This document shows, piece by piece, positions 10,263 to 19,111 of a DNA stretch of 64,000 nt. Every line of letters starts with the position of its first letter. The first letter of the stretch is position 1. The stretch lies in assembly GCA_017512285.1 (NCBI GenBank), contig JAFWGU010000006.1, positions 29,059 to 93,058 on the forward strand, given 5' to 3'. The DNA comes from Erysipelotrichaceae bacterium. Lineage in GTDB: Bacteria > Bacillota_I > Bacilli_A > Erysipelotrichales > Erysipelotrichaceae. A model generated the notes under the pieces. It searched no databases. It was not told the DNA's origin and saw nothing but the letters and a program-made list of their open reading frames with translations. A program made the position numbers and the translations under genes.

Positions 10263-10292
10263 ATTATAGAACATTTGTAAACGTTTACACAA
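10263..10292 (-). promoter_or_regulatory. Sigma-A promoter of ABC system I
   Basis: On the minus strand a -35 TTGTGT (10292-10287), an 18-base spacer and a perfect -10 TATAAT (10268-10263) lie about 37 bases before the binding-protein ATG. The -35 is only partial. Confidence 0.7.
10276..10289. promoter_or_regulatory. cre/LacI-family operator, perfect palindrome
   Basis: TGTAAACGTTTACA is a perfect 14-bp palindrome and matches every position of the cre consensus TGWAARCGYTWNCW. It sits between the -35 and -10 of the system I promoter, so a bound CcpA-type repressor would block transcription. A dedicated LacI-family regulator is the alternative. Confidence 0.8.
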
Positions 10293-10348
10293 TCATGGTG
10301 ATAAAAACAATTAGGAGTTTTTTCTGCGTGAGTCAAACTCTTCTGTTT

Positions 10349-10378
10349 TGTAAAAAAAAGGAAACCTAACAGCTTCCT
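10349..10378 (-). terminator. Weak terminator at the end of the SDR gene
   Basis: On the minus strand a short AGGAA/TTCCT stem with inner CT/AG pairing is followed by eight T residues. It overlaps the stop of the dehydrogenase gene. Confidence 0.55.
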
Positions 10379-11112
10379 CTTTGTCCTCCATCTATTCTGA
10401 TGACCGTATTGTTGATGTAATCAGCCTCATTACTGATCAGGAATCTAACCAGATGGGCAACCTCCTCAGGCCTGCCGTATCTTTCCACCAGGATCTTCTC
10501 CGTTTCCTGTTTCAGGAATTCCTCATCATAGCCTTCAAGTTCACTTTCCGTTCCGATGAAGCCCGGGGCAATGGCATTTACATTGACTTCAGGGGCAAAC
10601 TGCAGTGCCAGGCTGTGAGTCAGGCTTATCAGCGCTGCCTTAGAGGCATCATAGTCCAGAGTCATTGGATAATAGGTATTGATGCCATTGGTTGAGGCGA
10701 TGTTTACTATCCTGCCCCAGCCCTTCTCCTTCATGCCGCGGTAAACGCGTCTGGCACAGTTAAAGGCGCCAACGACATTTACATCCAGGATCTTTCTGAA
10801 TTCTTCGGCATTCTTCAGATGAAACAGATTGGGATAATCAACGGCTGCGTTATTGATCAGCACATCGACCTTGCCCAATGTGGTTTCAATCTCTCTTATC
10901 ATCCCATCAACCTGCTCTGTATCTGATACGTCAGCCTTTACAGCCATGCATCTTGCGCCGTAATCTTTCTCAACTCTGCTCTTCAGTTCAAGAGCTTCCT
11001 CCTCTGAAGTAAGATAGTTGATGACGATGTTGTATCCCTGCTCAGCCAGTTCCAGGGCAATTGCCCTGCCTATGCCTCTGGCTGCTCCGGTAATAAGTAC
11101 CGTTCTGCTCAT
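10366..11112 (-). CDS. Short-chain dehydrogenase/reductase (FabG-like)
   Basis: This is a 248-residue classical SDR. The cofactor motif TGAARGIG is at residues 7-14, NNAA follows near residue 87, and the catalytic Ser is in NIAST. The YxxxK pair appears as YDASK. The C-terminus IRIDGGQRGSC is usual for FabG-like 3-oxoacyl-ACP reductases. No fatty-acid genes are nearby, so it may reduce another oxo substrate. It starts 18 bases after efp and probably shares the efp transcript. Confidence 0.87.
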   Translation of the reverse strand: MSRTVLITGAARGIGRAIALELAEQGYNIVINYLTSEEEALELKSRVEKDYGARCMAVKADVSDTEQVDGMIREIETTLGKVDVLINNAAVDYPNLFHLKNAEEFRKILDVNVVGAFNCARRVYRGMKEKGWGRIVNIASTNGINTYYPMTLDYDASKAALISLTHSLALQFAPEVNVNAIAPGFIGTESELEGYDEEFLKQETEKILVERYGRPEEVAHLVRFLISNEADYINNTVIRIDGGQRGSC

Positions 11113-11130
11113 AATCTAAAAAGAGCTTTA

Positions 11131-11688
11131 TTAAGCTCTTGATGAATACTTGCCGTCTGCTGAAGTAACGAGAATCGTTTCGCCTTCTTCAATGAACTGC
11201 GGAACTCTGAGTGTGAGACCTGTATTTGTTACAGCGTCCTTTGTCTGAGTTGTCGGAGCACCCTTGACGCCAGGAGTTGTTTCTGCAACTACAAGTTCAA
11301 CCTTATCCGGAACGGAAATGTCCAGTAAGAGTCCGTCAAAGAAGTTCAGTGTTACTCCCATTGAATCAACCAGGAAGTACTTGTTGAAACCGATCTGATC
11401 AGCACTGAGTTCATATGTCTCATATGTCTCCATGTCCATGAAGTAATATGTGTTGTCTGATTCATATGAATACTGAGCAGTCTTTCTTTCAACAACTGCC
11501 TGTTCAAACTTTGTGTTTGCGTTAAAGTTTCTTTCCTGTGTAGATCCTGTCTTCAGGTTCTTCATCTTTGTCTTGAGGATGGCTGCACCCTTGCCTGGCT
11601 TAACGTGCTGGAAATCCAGTACTACCCATGGGTCGCCGTCAACGATAAGTGTTAATCCTGTTCTGAAATCGCCTGCTTCAATTGCCAT
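11131..11688 (-). CDS. efp: Elongation factor P
   Basis: The 185-residue protein has the three-domain EF-P pattern. The KOW-like N-domain starts MAIEAGDFRTG, the exposed loop HVKPGKGAA carries the lysine (Lys33) that is modified in many species, and the C-terminal OB domain ends VPQFIEEGETI. EF-P rescues ribosomes stalled at polyproline. The start at 11688 is chosen because GAGGTG lies 6 bases upstream; the longer GTG reading would start inside that site. Confidence 0.96.
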   Translation of the reverse strand: MAIEAGDFRTGLTLIVDGDPWVVLDFQHVKPGKGAAILKTKMKNLKTGSTQERNFNANTKFEQAVVERKTAQYSYESDNTYYFMDMETYETYELSADQIGFNKYFLVDSMGVTLNFFDGLLLDISVPDKVELVVAETTPGVKGAPTTQTKDAVTNTGLTLRVPQFIEEGETILVTSADGKYSSRA

Positions 11689-11715
11689 AATAGTCACCTC
11701 TAATTAAGTATCAAT

Positions 11716-11744
11716 ATTTTACCAAAAAACGTTAATTATATCAA
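11716..11744 (-). promoter_or_regulatory. Sigma-A promoter of efp
   Basis: The minus strand reads TTGATA (11744-11739), a 17-base spacer and TAAAAT (11721-11716), about 28 bases before the efp ATG. It begins right after the stop of the PnuC-like gene. Confidence 0.75.
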
Positions 11745-11745
11745 A

Positions 11746-12966
11746 TCAGAACAGTGAAGGCTGTTCTTCACGGTGTGATCTGATGTAGCGGCTCCATTTG
11801 ATGTAGCCGTAAGTAGTATTCGTAAAGTAGCCAAGCTTCAGGATCAGCAGTACGTACTGACCTGAAATGACGTTGATTATCGCCTCCAGCAAGGCGCATA
11901 TGTACCAGGCTATCCACTGTTCTCTCAATCTGAAGAATATGAACAGTCCGTTGGCAACGCCTACTGCCGATGCGCAGGCATCCAGATAGGCAACTGCCGT
12001 TACCAGAGATCTGTCTACGAAGAAATCCGTAGTGATGTCCAGTCCGCTGATGAAGTAACCGACAACTACCGTCCAGACGATGATGCCGATGATGATCAGC
12101 ACTTCCTGATAGCCCTTGAGCCTTCTGACCATGGTCAGTTCATCCTCTGCGTCATCCTTGTGCTTTGTCCAGTTGATGAAGCTCAGGATGTCGATCGGCA
12201 GCCAGAAGAACAGCGTGGTAACCATTGTCGCAAATCTGTACATCAGTACGATGCATATCACTATTTCCGTGATCTCTACCAGCACTGATACCAGGAAATT
12301 GTACCTTGACTGTTTACTGATCAATAGTTCACACAGAATGTTCAGGAAGGTATCCAGCAGATACAGCAGCATTATCACGACACCGTTGACCCCATTGGCG
12401 CTTTCCTCCGGGAAGATGACTGCCGCAATGGTAGCCAGTACCATGATCGTTATGAACCACACCTTCTCATAAGTGGAGAAGAATGTTGAGAACGACGTCA
12501 TTATGAATACGGACAGAAACAGAATGATAAGGGCATTGCCCAGATTGAACAAGGGCATCATCTTATCAGCCTGATATTGCCGGTATGTTGCCGCAAGTTC
12601 CTCGCTGCCCGGATTTTCATGAGTGAAGAACATTCTGGTACCGTCCTGTGCCTGGTACCCGTATGCCGTAATGCGGTCCTGATCCAGTTCGACATATTCC
12701 TCATAGCTATAGGATATGGTCAGACTGTCTTCGCCGTTTACGTAAATGACGTCACATACCGTATAGTCCTCATCGTAGTCCTCTTCAGATTCATCACGGA
12801 TCATCTCAACGGCTCCGATCGGCGTTATATTGCCAACATCACTGTTAAGCCTGATGAATCCGTAACCCAGAGATATGATGATTCCAACCAATATAAGCAA
12901 AAGTACGATGTATTCCGCAATTCTCAGCTTTCTGTTTGGTTCTGCATACTTAAATAACTTTTTCAT
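11746..12966 (-). CDS. PnuC-like vitamin B3 transporter with N-terminal extension
   Basis: The 406-residue membrane protein has a C-terminal half resembling PnuC nicotinamide riboside/mononucleotide uniporters. It has several helices, an internal FINWTKHKDD, a conserved EQWIAWYICALLEAIINV helix near residue 350 and a closing GYIKWSRY. Typical PnuC proteins are about 200-240 residues. Here one extra membrane helix and an acidic segment of about 100 residues (with EESEEDYDEDYTV) precede the core. The start at 12966 (MKKLFKYAEP) is more plausible than a TTG at 13005, although neither has a strong ribosome site. The substrate is inferred from the family. Confidence 0.72.
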   Translation of the reverse strand: MKKLFKYAEPNRKLRIAEYIVLLLILVGIIISLGYGFIRLNSDVGNITPIGAVEMIRDESEEDYDEDYTVCDVIYVNGEDSLTISYSYEEYVELDQDRITAYGYQAQDGTRMFFTHENPGSEELAATYRQYQADKMMPLFNLGNALIILFLSVFIMTSFSTFFSTYEKVWFITIMVLATIAAVIFPEESANGVNGVVIMLLYLLDTFLNILCELLISKQSRYNFLVSVLVEITEIVICIVLMYRFATMVTTLFFWLPIDILSFINWTKHKDDAEDELTMVRRLKGYQEVLIIIGIIVWTVVVGYFISGLDITTDFFVDRSLVTAVAYLDACASAVGVANGLFIFFRLREQWIAWYICALLEAIINVISGQYVLLILKLGYFTNTTYGYIKWSRYIRSHREEQPSLF

Positions 12967-13027
12967 ACATTTAACTATTTTAGGGTAAAACCCGACTTTG
13001 TACAACTCAACTAACTAAAAAAACGAA

Positions 13028-13050
13028 TAAAAAAGCCCTCGATGAGGACT
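13028..13050 (-). terminator. Terminator of the MFS gene
   Basis: On the minus strand AGTCCTC-atc-GAGGGCT is followed by TTTTTT, just after the MFS stop at 13064. Confidence 0.85.
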
Positions 13051-13063
13051 TCTGAACATATTA

Positions 13064-14236
13064 TCACTGTTCAGGTTTTACATGGTTCTTCCTGCTGTAA
13101 AACCAGTAGATCGGTATGCACAATAGTAACAGTATGGCGTACCCGTTGAAAAGCGGCCCGTATCCTGATTTTGAAATGACGAAAGCTCCGATGGCCGGTC
13201 CCAGAACATTGCCGAGATCCATGCCGATGAAACAGGTGCTTGAAGCTACCCCACTGCGGTTTATGCCCAGCTGACGGACTGATTCGGCCTGAATGGCTGA
13301 CTGCCCACTGCCCTGACCGATGGACTTGAGTACGGCCGCAACCAGGATCAGCGGCAGTGATTCAGCTCTGGCAAAACATACCGCGAAGATCGCTGAAATT
13401 ACGAATGCCGGATACAGAGTATAGGCTATGCCCTTTCTGTCCAGCCACTTGCCGGTAAACGGCTTGGTCAGAACGGTAGTAATTGAACTTACCGTGTAAT
13501 ACAGACTGATGTTGGCAATGCCTCTGGCCAGTCCGTAATCCTTCAGGTAGTAAAGAAGAATGCCATTGCCTACTGATATCATGCAGATCAGGAAAACGTA
13601 GATCATCAGGTCAAAGGCAAAGAAATCGCTTAATCTGAATACGAACTTCTCCTGCTTTTCCCTGACAGCCGGATGGTATGGAATCAGGGCTGTGCCTACT
13701 GCACATACCGCATTGAGCACGCTTGCCCAGACGAATATCTGTTCCATGCCGAATCTGGTACCGATGAAATCACCGACCTGCGGACCGATCATCGTTGAAA
13801 CTACCGTACCGATGCCGACATAGCCCAGCCCCTCGCCTAATCTGCTTAAGGGCAAGAAATCAGCGCTGAAGGCCATGGATGTCGTACCGCTTAATGAAAA
13901 GGCAATGCCGTTGAGTATTCTGACGAAGATGATCATCGGGACCGTATTGGCCTTGGAATACAGAAACAGACAGCCTATTGATAGCACATAGGACAGTACC
14001 ATTATCTTCTTCTTATTGAAGCGGTCGCTGGCAGCTCCGGCAAAGGGACGGCAGAAAAGAGCCACCAGGCTCATCAATGAGGAAATGATTCCGGTTATCT
14101 CCATCGGCGCACCCCTGGAAACCAGGTAAGCCGGCAGTACCGGATTAACCATGTATGAAGCAGAACCGCTGATGACACTTAAAACAAGGATCATCAGAAA
14201 CGGCAGTGAGAATATTCTTTCATTTCTGTTGCTCAT
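13064..14236 (-). CDS. MFS transporter (drug/sugar efflux type)
   Basis: The 390-residue, 12-helix major facilitator has the loop 2-3 motif FAGAASDRFNKKKIM and a related loop GKWLDRKGIAYT in the second half. It resembles small drug/H+ or sugar efflux antiporters, but the substrate is unknown. It is monocistronic. A TATAAT about 21 bases before the start and a GGGG-type ribosome site are seen on the minus strand, and a strong terminator follows. Confidence 0.85.
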   Translation of the reverse strand: MSNRNERIFSLPFLMILVLSVISGSASYMVNPVLPAYLVSRGAPMEITGIISSLMSLVALFCRPFAGAASDRFNKKKIMVLSYVLSIGCLFLYSKANTVPMIIFVRILNGIAFSLSGTTSMAFSADFLPLSRLGEGLGYVGIGTVVSTMIGPQVGDFIGTRFGMEQIFVWASVLNAVCAVGTALIPYHPAVREKQEKFVFRLSDFFAFDLMIYVFLICMISVGNGILLYYLKDYGLARGIANISLYYTVSSITTVLTKPFTGKWLDRKGIAYTLYPAFVISAIFAVCFARAESLPLILVAAVLKSIGQGSGQSAIQAESVRQLGINRSGVASSTCFIGMDLGNVLGPAIGAFVISKSGYGPLFNGYAILLLLCIPIYWFYSRKNHVKPEQ

Positions 14237-14317
14237 AAAAAACCCCTACACGCCCTCATTATAGGGATTTGTGCCGGGGTTTAATATTAAATCTGTTGTT
14301 TCTTCTTTCGTAAATGT

Positions 14318-15481
14318 CTACTGAGCCTGGTAAAATACCTTGCCGTTGATGATCGTCATCTTTACGTTGTAGTCATCATCCATCAGAACGAAGTCGCTCT
14401 TTCTGCCAACCTGGATCTTGCCTCTGTCAGTGATCCTCAGACAGCTGGCTGGGTTTTCCGCATACAGCAGACCTACCTGTTCCTTGGTCAGTCCGCAGAT
14501 GTTGCGGGCTCTGTACATCATTCTGTCCATGGTGTTATTACCGCTGAGAAGATGTCCGTCAGGACGGTAGTTGAAACCGTTTCTGGTTATGACGACGGAA
14601 CCGTCAGGCATTACGTTATCACCATCCGGCAGACCGGATACGCTTGATAAGTCCGTTATGCCGTAGCAGTTTTCAATGCCCTTGGCCTTGATCGCCAGCT
14701 TTACCCAGGCCGGATTTACATGGAAGCCATCCATGGTAAGCTGTGCCTTGATCCTGTCATCCAGCATGATTCCCGCTACTGCGGAAGATTCGCGATGATG
14801 CATCGGTACATAACCGTTAAACAGATGTGAGCAGGTTCCCAGTCCGTGATCAGCTGCTTCAATTACCTGTTCAGCCGTACACTTGGTATAGCCTATTTCC
14901 GGAATTATGCCCTTCGATGATACGTAATCAAGCCACTCCATGGCTCCTTCCATTTCCGGTGCCACGCAGATGAAGGCAACATCGCTGTAATCGCCGTCTA
15001 CAAGGTAATCGCTGTGCTCCTTGCTCGGCAATGGGATTTCACCTATTTCATCAAAGTATCTCTCCATGGTGAGGTAGGTCAGTTCAAAGTGGAACTTCAT
15101 CAGGTCGGCACCCTTGAGGTCCTTTCTGACCTTGCGGATGAACTTTACGGCTTCAACTTCCTCATCATAGCCTGAAAGATCTGCAGCCAGCGTTGGGAAG
15201 ACAGTGGTTACACCGGTTTCCGGAAGCTTGGCTGCCAGAAACTGCAGCTGGTCAAAACGGCTGCCTAAGGATGAGTTACGGCTTTCATGTCCGAATGAGC
15301 ACATGAAGCCGCCATGGCAGTGGGCATCGATGATGCCGGCATAAAGGTCAAGGCCCTTGCCGTCGATTATGTCACTTCCGTACAGATTCCTGCCGATTTC
15401 CGTAATCTCGCTTTCATTGAATCTTACGTCAACATCATGAAATTTCCCATCAATGAATACTCTTGCGTTCTTTATTATCAT
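14318..15481 (-). CDS. nagA: N-acetylglucosamine-6-phosphate deacetylase
   Basis: The 387-residue amidohydrolase converts GlcNAc-6-P to GlcN-6-P and acetate. The metal-binding IDAHCHGGFM follows the first beta sandwich near residue 50. CSHLFNGYVPMHHRE near residue 220 and DGFHVNP provide further metal and substrate histidines. The catalytic Asp lies in ITDLSSV, and the C-terminus GRKSDFVLMDDDYNVK is typical. AGAGGAAAG precedes the start. No nagB is in the window, so this gene alone channels amino-sugar phosphate toward glycolysis or peptidoglycan. Confidence 0.93.
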   Translation of the reverse strand: MIIKNARVFIDGKFHDVDVRFNESEITEIGRNLYGSDIIDGKGLDLYAGIIDAHCHGGFMCSFGHESRNSSLGSRFDQLQFLAAKLPETGVTTVFPTLAADLSGYDEEVEAVKFIRKVRKDLKGADLMKFHFELTYLTMERYFDEIGEIPLPSKEHSDYLVDGDYSDVAFICVAPEMEGAMEWLDYVSSKGIIPEIGYTKCTAEQVIEAADHGLGTCSHLFNGYVPMHHRESSAVAGIMLDDRIKAQLTMDGFHVNPAWVKLAIKAKGIENCYGITDLSSVSGLPDGDNVMPDGSVVITRNGFNYRPDGHLLSGNNTMDRMMYRARNICGLTKEQVGLLYAENPASCLRITDRGKIQVGRKSDFVLMDDDYNVKMTIINGKVFYQAQ

Positions 15482-15551
15482 TTTTCTTTCCTCTTACTCA
15501 CATTATATATACAAATGTGACGGCATGTCATTACCTCTGCCCGGCATGTAA

Positions 15552-15577
15552 AAAGCCCCGGTATTATCCGGGGCTTT
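15552..15577 (-). terminator. Terminator of the LDH/Etf operon
   Basis: A perfect 10-bp stem AAAGCCCCGG/CCGGGGCTTT with a 6-base loop is followed by TTTTACATG on the minus strand. Confidence 0.92.
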
Positions 15578-15595
15578 ACCGTAAATTTCTGATAT

Positions 15596-16990
15596 CTAGC
15601 AGACCTTGCCTGGATTGAGAATGTTCTTCGGGTCAAAGACCTTCTTGATGCTCTGCATCAGTTCTATCTGTCTGTCGCCAACCTGCTTTACCAGATACGG
15701 CTTCTTGGCATAGCCGATGCCGTGTTCTCCTGATACCATGCCGCCATACTCCCTGGCTCTGGCATACAGCAGTTCAAATGCCGTATCAGCCTTCTTCTGC
15801 CATGTTTCCTCTTCCAGGTTATCCTTGCACAGATAGATGTGCAGGTTGCCGTCGCCGGCATGCCCGAATGACGGAATTCTCAGACCGGTGATCTCAGCTA
15901 CTTCATGAGTATACTTGATGAAGTCGGCTACTCTGCTCTTTGGAACAACGACGTCGCATTCATCCATCTTATCGGTAGAGGCCTTGATGGCTTCCAGGAA
16001 GGCACCTCTGGCATTCCATACGGACTTCTTTCTTTCATCGGTATCGACGAAGTATCCATCAATGGCACCCTTTTCGATGCACAGTGAAGCTACCTTGGTA
16101 TACTCGCTTTCGATCTCAGCCATGTTATTGCCGTCAAACGTCAGCAGTATGTAAGCTGCATAATTGGTATCCGGGAACTTCTTGCCCAGGAATTCCTCGG
16201 CAGATATGATCGTATCCAGTGACATGTATTCAATGGCTGTCAGTGAAGTCTTGGACTTCAGGATCTCCGGAACCACCTCAATGGCCTTTTCCATGGTCAG
16301 GAAAGGCAGCAGCATTGACACTGAGAAATCAGGTTTCGGCAATAGTTTCAGAATGGCTTCAGTAATCACGCACAGGGTTCCCTCTGAGCCTATGACCAGA
16401 TCCTTCAGGTCATAGCCTGAAGAGTTCTTGACCACCTTGCCACCGAGATGCTGAATACTGCCGTCAGGCAGTACGACCGTCAGGCCTCTGACATAGTCTC
16501 TGGTGACGCCGTACTTTACAGCTCTCATGCCGCCGGCATTGGTTGAGATGTTGCCGCCGATCGTAGCTGACTTTTCACCCGGATCTGGAGGATAGAACAG
16601 GTCTCTTTCTTCTACATAGGCCTGTAATTCCATTAACAGTACACCGGGTTCAACCGTTATCGTCAGGTTTGTCTCATCCAGCTCCAGGATGTGGTTCATT
16701 CTCTTGGTGCAGATCATGATGCCGCCTTCCAGAGCTACCGCTGCCCCGACCAGGTCCGTACCCGAACCTCTGGCAACGATCGGAATCTCGTTATCATAGG
16801 CATACTTCATGATTTTTGAAACTTCTTCCGTGCTCAATACGTAGATCAACACGTCAGGCTTTACTTCTATTCCCCCAAGTTCATCATGAGCATAGTCGTG
16901 TGAGATCTCATCATGAACCAGGATCCTTCCTTCAGGAATAAACGATCTCAGATATTCAATGTCTCTGTCATCTATTTTCTTGTACATCAT
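15596..16990 (-). CDS. FAD-linked lactate/glycolate dehydrogenase (GlcD/LctD type)
   Basis: This 464-residue flavoenzyme is of the VAO/PCMH family. The FAD-binding region reads [32 protein letters not shown] and [14 protein letters not shown]. The substrate side carries [11 protein letters not shown] and [11 protein letters not shown]. It ends the etfB-etfA-LDH operon and starts directly after the etfA stop. This order matches the electron-bifurcating lactate dehydrogenase described in Acetobacterium woodii (LctBCD), where reduced ferredoxin and lactate together reduce NAD+. D-lactate is the usual substrate there; a related 2-hydroxyacid is possible. Confidence 0.9.
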   Translation of the reverse strand: MMYKKIDDRDIEYLRSFIPEGRILVHDEISHDYAHDELGGIEVKPDVLIYVLSTEEVSKIMKYAYDNEIPIVARGSGTDLVGAAVALEGGIMICTKRMNHILELDETNLTITVEPGVLLMELQAYVEERDLFYPPDPGEKSATIGGNISTNAGGMRAVKYGVTRDYVRGLTVVLPDGSIQHLGGKVVKNSSGYDLKDLVIGSEGTLCVITEAILKLLPKPDFSVSMLLPFLTMEKAIEVVPEILKSKTSLTAIEYMSLDTIISAEEFLGKKFPDTNYAAYILLTFDGNNMAEIESEYTKVASLCIEKGAIDGYFVDTDERKKSVWNARGAFLEAIKASTDKMDECDVVVPKSRVADFIKYTHEVAEITGLRIPSFGHAGDGNLHIYLCKDNLEEETWQKKADTAFELLYARAREYGGMVSGEHGIGYAKKPYLVKQVGDRQIELMQSIKKVFDPKNILNPGKVC

Positions 16991-18175
16991 CTATTCCCCC
17001 TTTATCATCTTTATCAGTTTCGGTACGACATCATAGATGTCTCCGACGATGCCGTAGTTGCAAACGTCAAATATCTGGGCTTCAGGATCTGAGTTCACCG
17101 CAATTATGCATTCCGAACTGTTCATGCCTGAGGTAAACTGAATGGCTCCGGATATGCCTAATGTGATGATCAGCTTTGGCTTTACCGTCTTGCCGCTTAA
17201 GCCGATCTGATGCTTGGCATCAAATATTCCCGCTTCAACCAGCGGTCTTGAACAGGCTACGACGCCACCCAGCAAGTCAGCGAGTTCCTGTACCATTCCA
17301 ATGTCATCAGCTGACTTCAGGCCTCTGCCTACGGCCACGATGACATCAGCTTCGGAGATGTCCATCTCCTTTTCCTTTTCATGAACAGCCAGGATCTCAG
17401 TTGAGCTCTCCAGCCATTCATCCTTTATCTGTACTCTTTCAACCGTTCCCGTCGGGTTTTCCACCTTTTCAGGAGAGTCAAAGATCTTGTATCTTACCGT
17501 ACAGAACTGCGGACGGCGGTACGGGTTGATGATCTGGGCCATGATGTTGCCGCCAAAGGCCGGTCTGATCTGAACAAGGTCGGTGTTTTCCTTCATTTCC
17601 AGTCTGGTACAGTCAGCCGTCAGACCAGTGTGGAATCTGGCTGCCACTCTCGGCGCCAGGCATCTGCCTACATTGGTTGCGCCAACCAGAATGCTGGAAG
17701 GTCTGATCCTTTCAATGAAATCAGCGAAGCAGTTGGCGTACTTCTCAATGTCAAAGTCCTTCAGTTCAGGATGGTCGTAGACGAATACCCTGTCTACACC
17801 ATATTCCAGTAATTCCCTGACGTTTTCATCCGTATCACTGCCGATCAGTATGGCATATACCGGATGATCTATTACCTTAGCCAGTTCTCTGGCCTTGCCT
17901 ATGAGTTCAAAGGTTACCTTGTGGATCACGCCATGGTCGCTGTCCGCATATACGCAGACTCCTCTGTACTGATCCTTGTTGACCTTCATTACTTCTTCTT
18001 CCGCAAAGGTTACGACACCTTCCGGACCCTTTCTGACGCACATCTTGCACAGCTTACAGCCGGCGCCTATCTCCAGCCTGCCGTCTGTGTAGGAGATGGC
18101 ACCGAACGGACACAGCTTTTCCAGCTGTCTGCCGGTCTCATCATTGACCAGCTTCTGATTTATCAACAGTCCCAT
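16991..18175 (-). CDS. etfA: Electron transfer flavoprotein alpha subunit with N-terminal ferredoxin segment
   Basis: The 394-residue EtfA carries an N-terminal extension with four cysteines (Cys22, Cys40, Cys43, Cys46) placed for one [4Fe-4S] cluster, as in LctC-type EtfA. The C-terminal FAD domain contains VAVGRGLKSADD, SRPLVEAG, QIGLSGKTVKPKL and LGISGAIQFTSG. Together with EtfB and the dehydrogenase it should split electrons between NAD+ and ferredoxin. GAGGTGG precedes the start. A 9-base gap follows etfB. Confidence 0.93.
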   Translation of the reverse strand: MGLLINQKLVNDETGRQLEKLCPFGAISYTDGRLEIGAGCKLCKMCVRKGPEGVVTFAEEEVMKVNKDQYRGVCVYADSDHGVIHKVTFELIGKARELAKVIDHPVYAILIGSDTDENVRELLEYGVDRVFVYDHPELKDFDIEKYANCFADFIERIRPSSILVGATNVGRCLAPRVAARFHTGLTADCTRLEMKENTDLVQIRPAFGGNIMAQIINPYRRPQFCTVRYKIFDSPEKVENPTGTVERVQIKDEWLESSTEILAVHEKEKEMDISEADVIVAVGRGLKSADDIGMVQELADLLGGVVACSRPLVEAGIFDAKHQIGLSGKTVKPKLIITLGISGAIQFTSGMNSSECIIAVNSDPEAQIFDVCNYGIVGDIYDVVPKLIKMIKGE

Positions 18176-18184
18176 AAGCCACCT

Positions 18185-18970
18185 CTATATGTACTTTCTA
18201 TCTTTCAGGATCTTAAAGGTTTCTTCGGCCAGATCGCCTTCAGCAATGATGACCTTCTCCTTTGTCTTGTCAGGCTCAAATATTCTTTCTACCTGAGTCG
18301 GTGATCCCTTTAAGCCGTAATGGGTTTCATCCCTGTCGATGATGTCGTCAAAGGTAATGATCTTGATGAGATCATCGCAGTTACCGTATTCCATCTTTCT
18401 CTTGAATGACGGCAGTCTTGGCGTATTGACTTCACCGTCAGCGCATACCAGACACGGCATCTTTATGGTTGCCTCAACGGTCTTGTTATCGAGGTTGGAA
18501 ACATAGCGTAACCTGTCACCTTCAAGTTCCAGTTCCCTGACGTAGGCAGCGTGCGGAACCTTCAGGTGTTCAGCCAGCTCGCTGCCGACCTGAGCCGTAT
18601 CGCCATCGGTCGTCTGCTTGCCGGTCAGTATCAGGTCAAATTCACCCATGGCCAGAATGCCGCTGCACAGTGTATATGACGTAGCCAGAACATCGGCTCC
18701 TCCGAACTTACGGTCACTGATGAGGATTCCCCCGTCAGCGCCCATGTAGATGGCTTCCCTGATTACCTCCAGAGCACTGAAAGGTCCCATGGAAAGAACC
18801 TTCAGAGTACCGCCGTATTTTTCCTTCAGTCTCAGGCCCATTTCCAGAGCATAGAGATCGTAGGGATTCATCTTGGCAGCTACCCCGTCTCTGATCAGAG
18901 TACCGGTCACCGGGTCAACATTCACCTTGTTGGTACCAGGCACCTGCTTGATGCATACTATTATGTTCAT
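18185..18970 (-). CDS. etfB: Electron transfer flavoprotein beta subunit
   Basis: The 261-residue EtfB starts MNIIVCIKQVPGT and has NPYDLYALEMGLRLKE, and LTGKQTTDGDTAQVGSELA. The last is the segment that binds the second FAD or the NAD-site flavin in bifurcating Etfs. It is the first gene of the operon. The 140-bp gap to the divergent ABC exporter must hold both promoters. Confidence 0.93.
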   Translation of the reverse strand: MNIIVCIKQVPGTNKVNVDPVTGTLIRDGVAAKMNPYDLYALEMGLRLKEKYGGTLKVLSMGPFSALEVIREAIYMGADGGILISDRKFGGADVLATSYTLCSGILAMGEFDLILTGKQTTDGDTAQVGSELAEHLKVPHAAYVRELELEGDRLRYVSNLDNKTVEATIKMPCLVCADGEVNTPRLPSFKRKMEYGNCDDLIKIITFDDIIDRDETHYGLKGSPTQVERIFEPDKTKEKVIIAEGDLAEETFKILKDRKYI

Positions 18971-19087
18971 TGTAAACCCCCTCAGACATGCTGATGTCGT
19001 TTATTCTTCTTTATTAATTCTACCACATATGAACAGAAGTAACGCAGAGAGGTATGCTTTTTACTGGATATGATGACGATATTTCCC

Positions 19088-19093
19088 TATAAT
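19088..19093 (+). promoter_or_regulatory. -10 element of the ABC exporter gene
   Basis: A perfect TATAAT lies 24 bases before the GAGG-preceded ATG at 19112. No clear -35 is seen at the usual distance. Confidence 0.5.
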
Positions 19094-19111
19094 CATTAAA
19101 GAGGTTAACAA

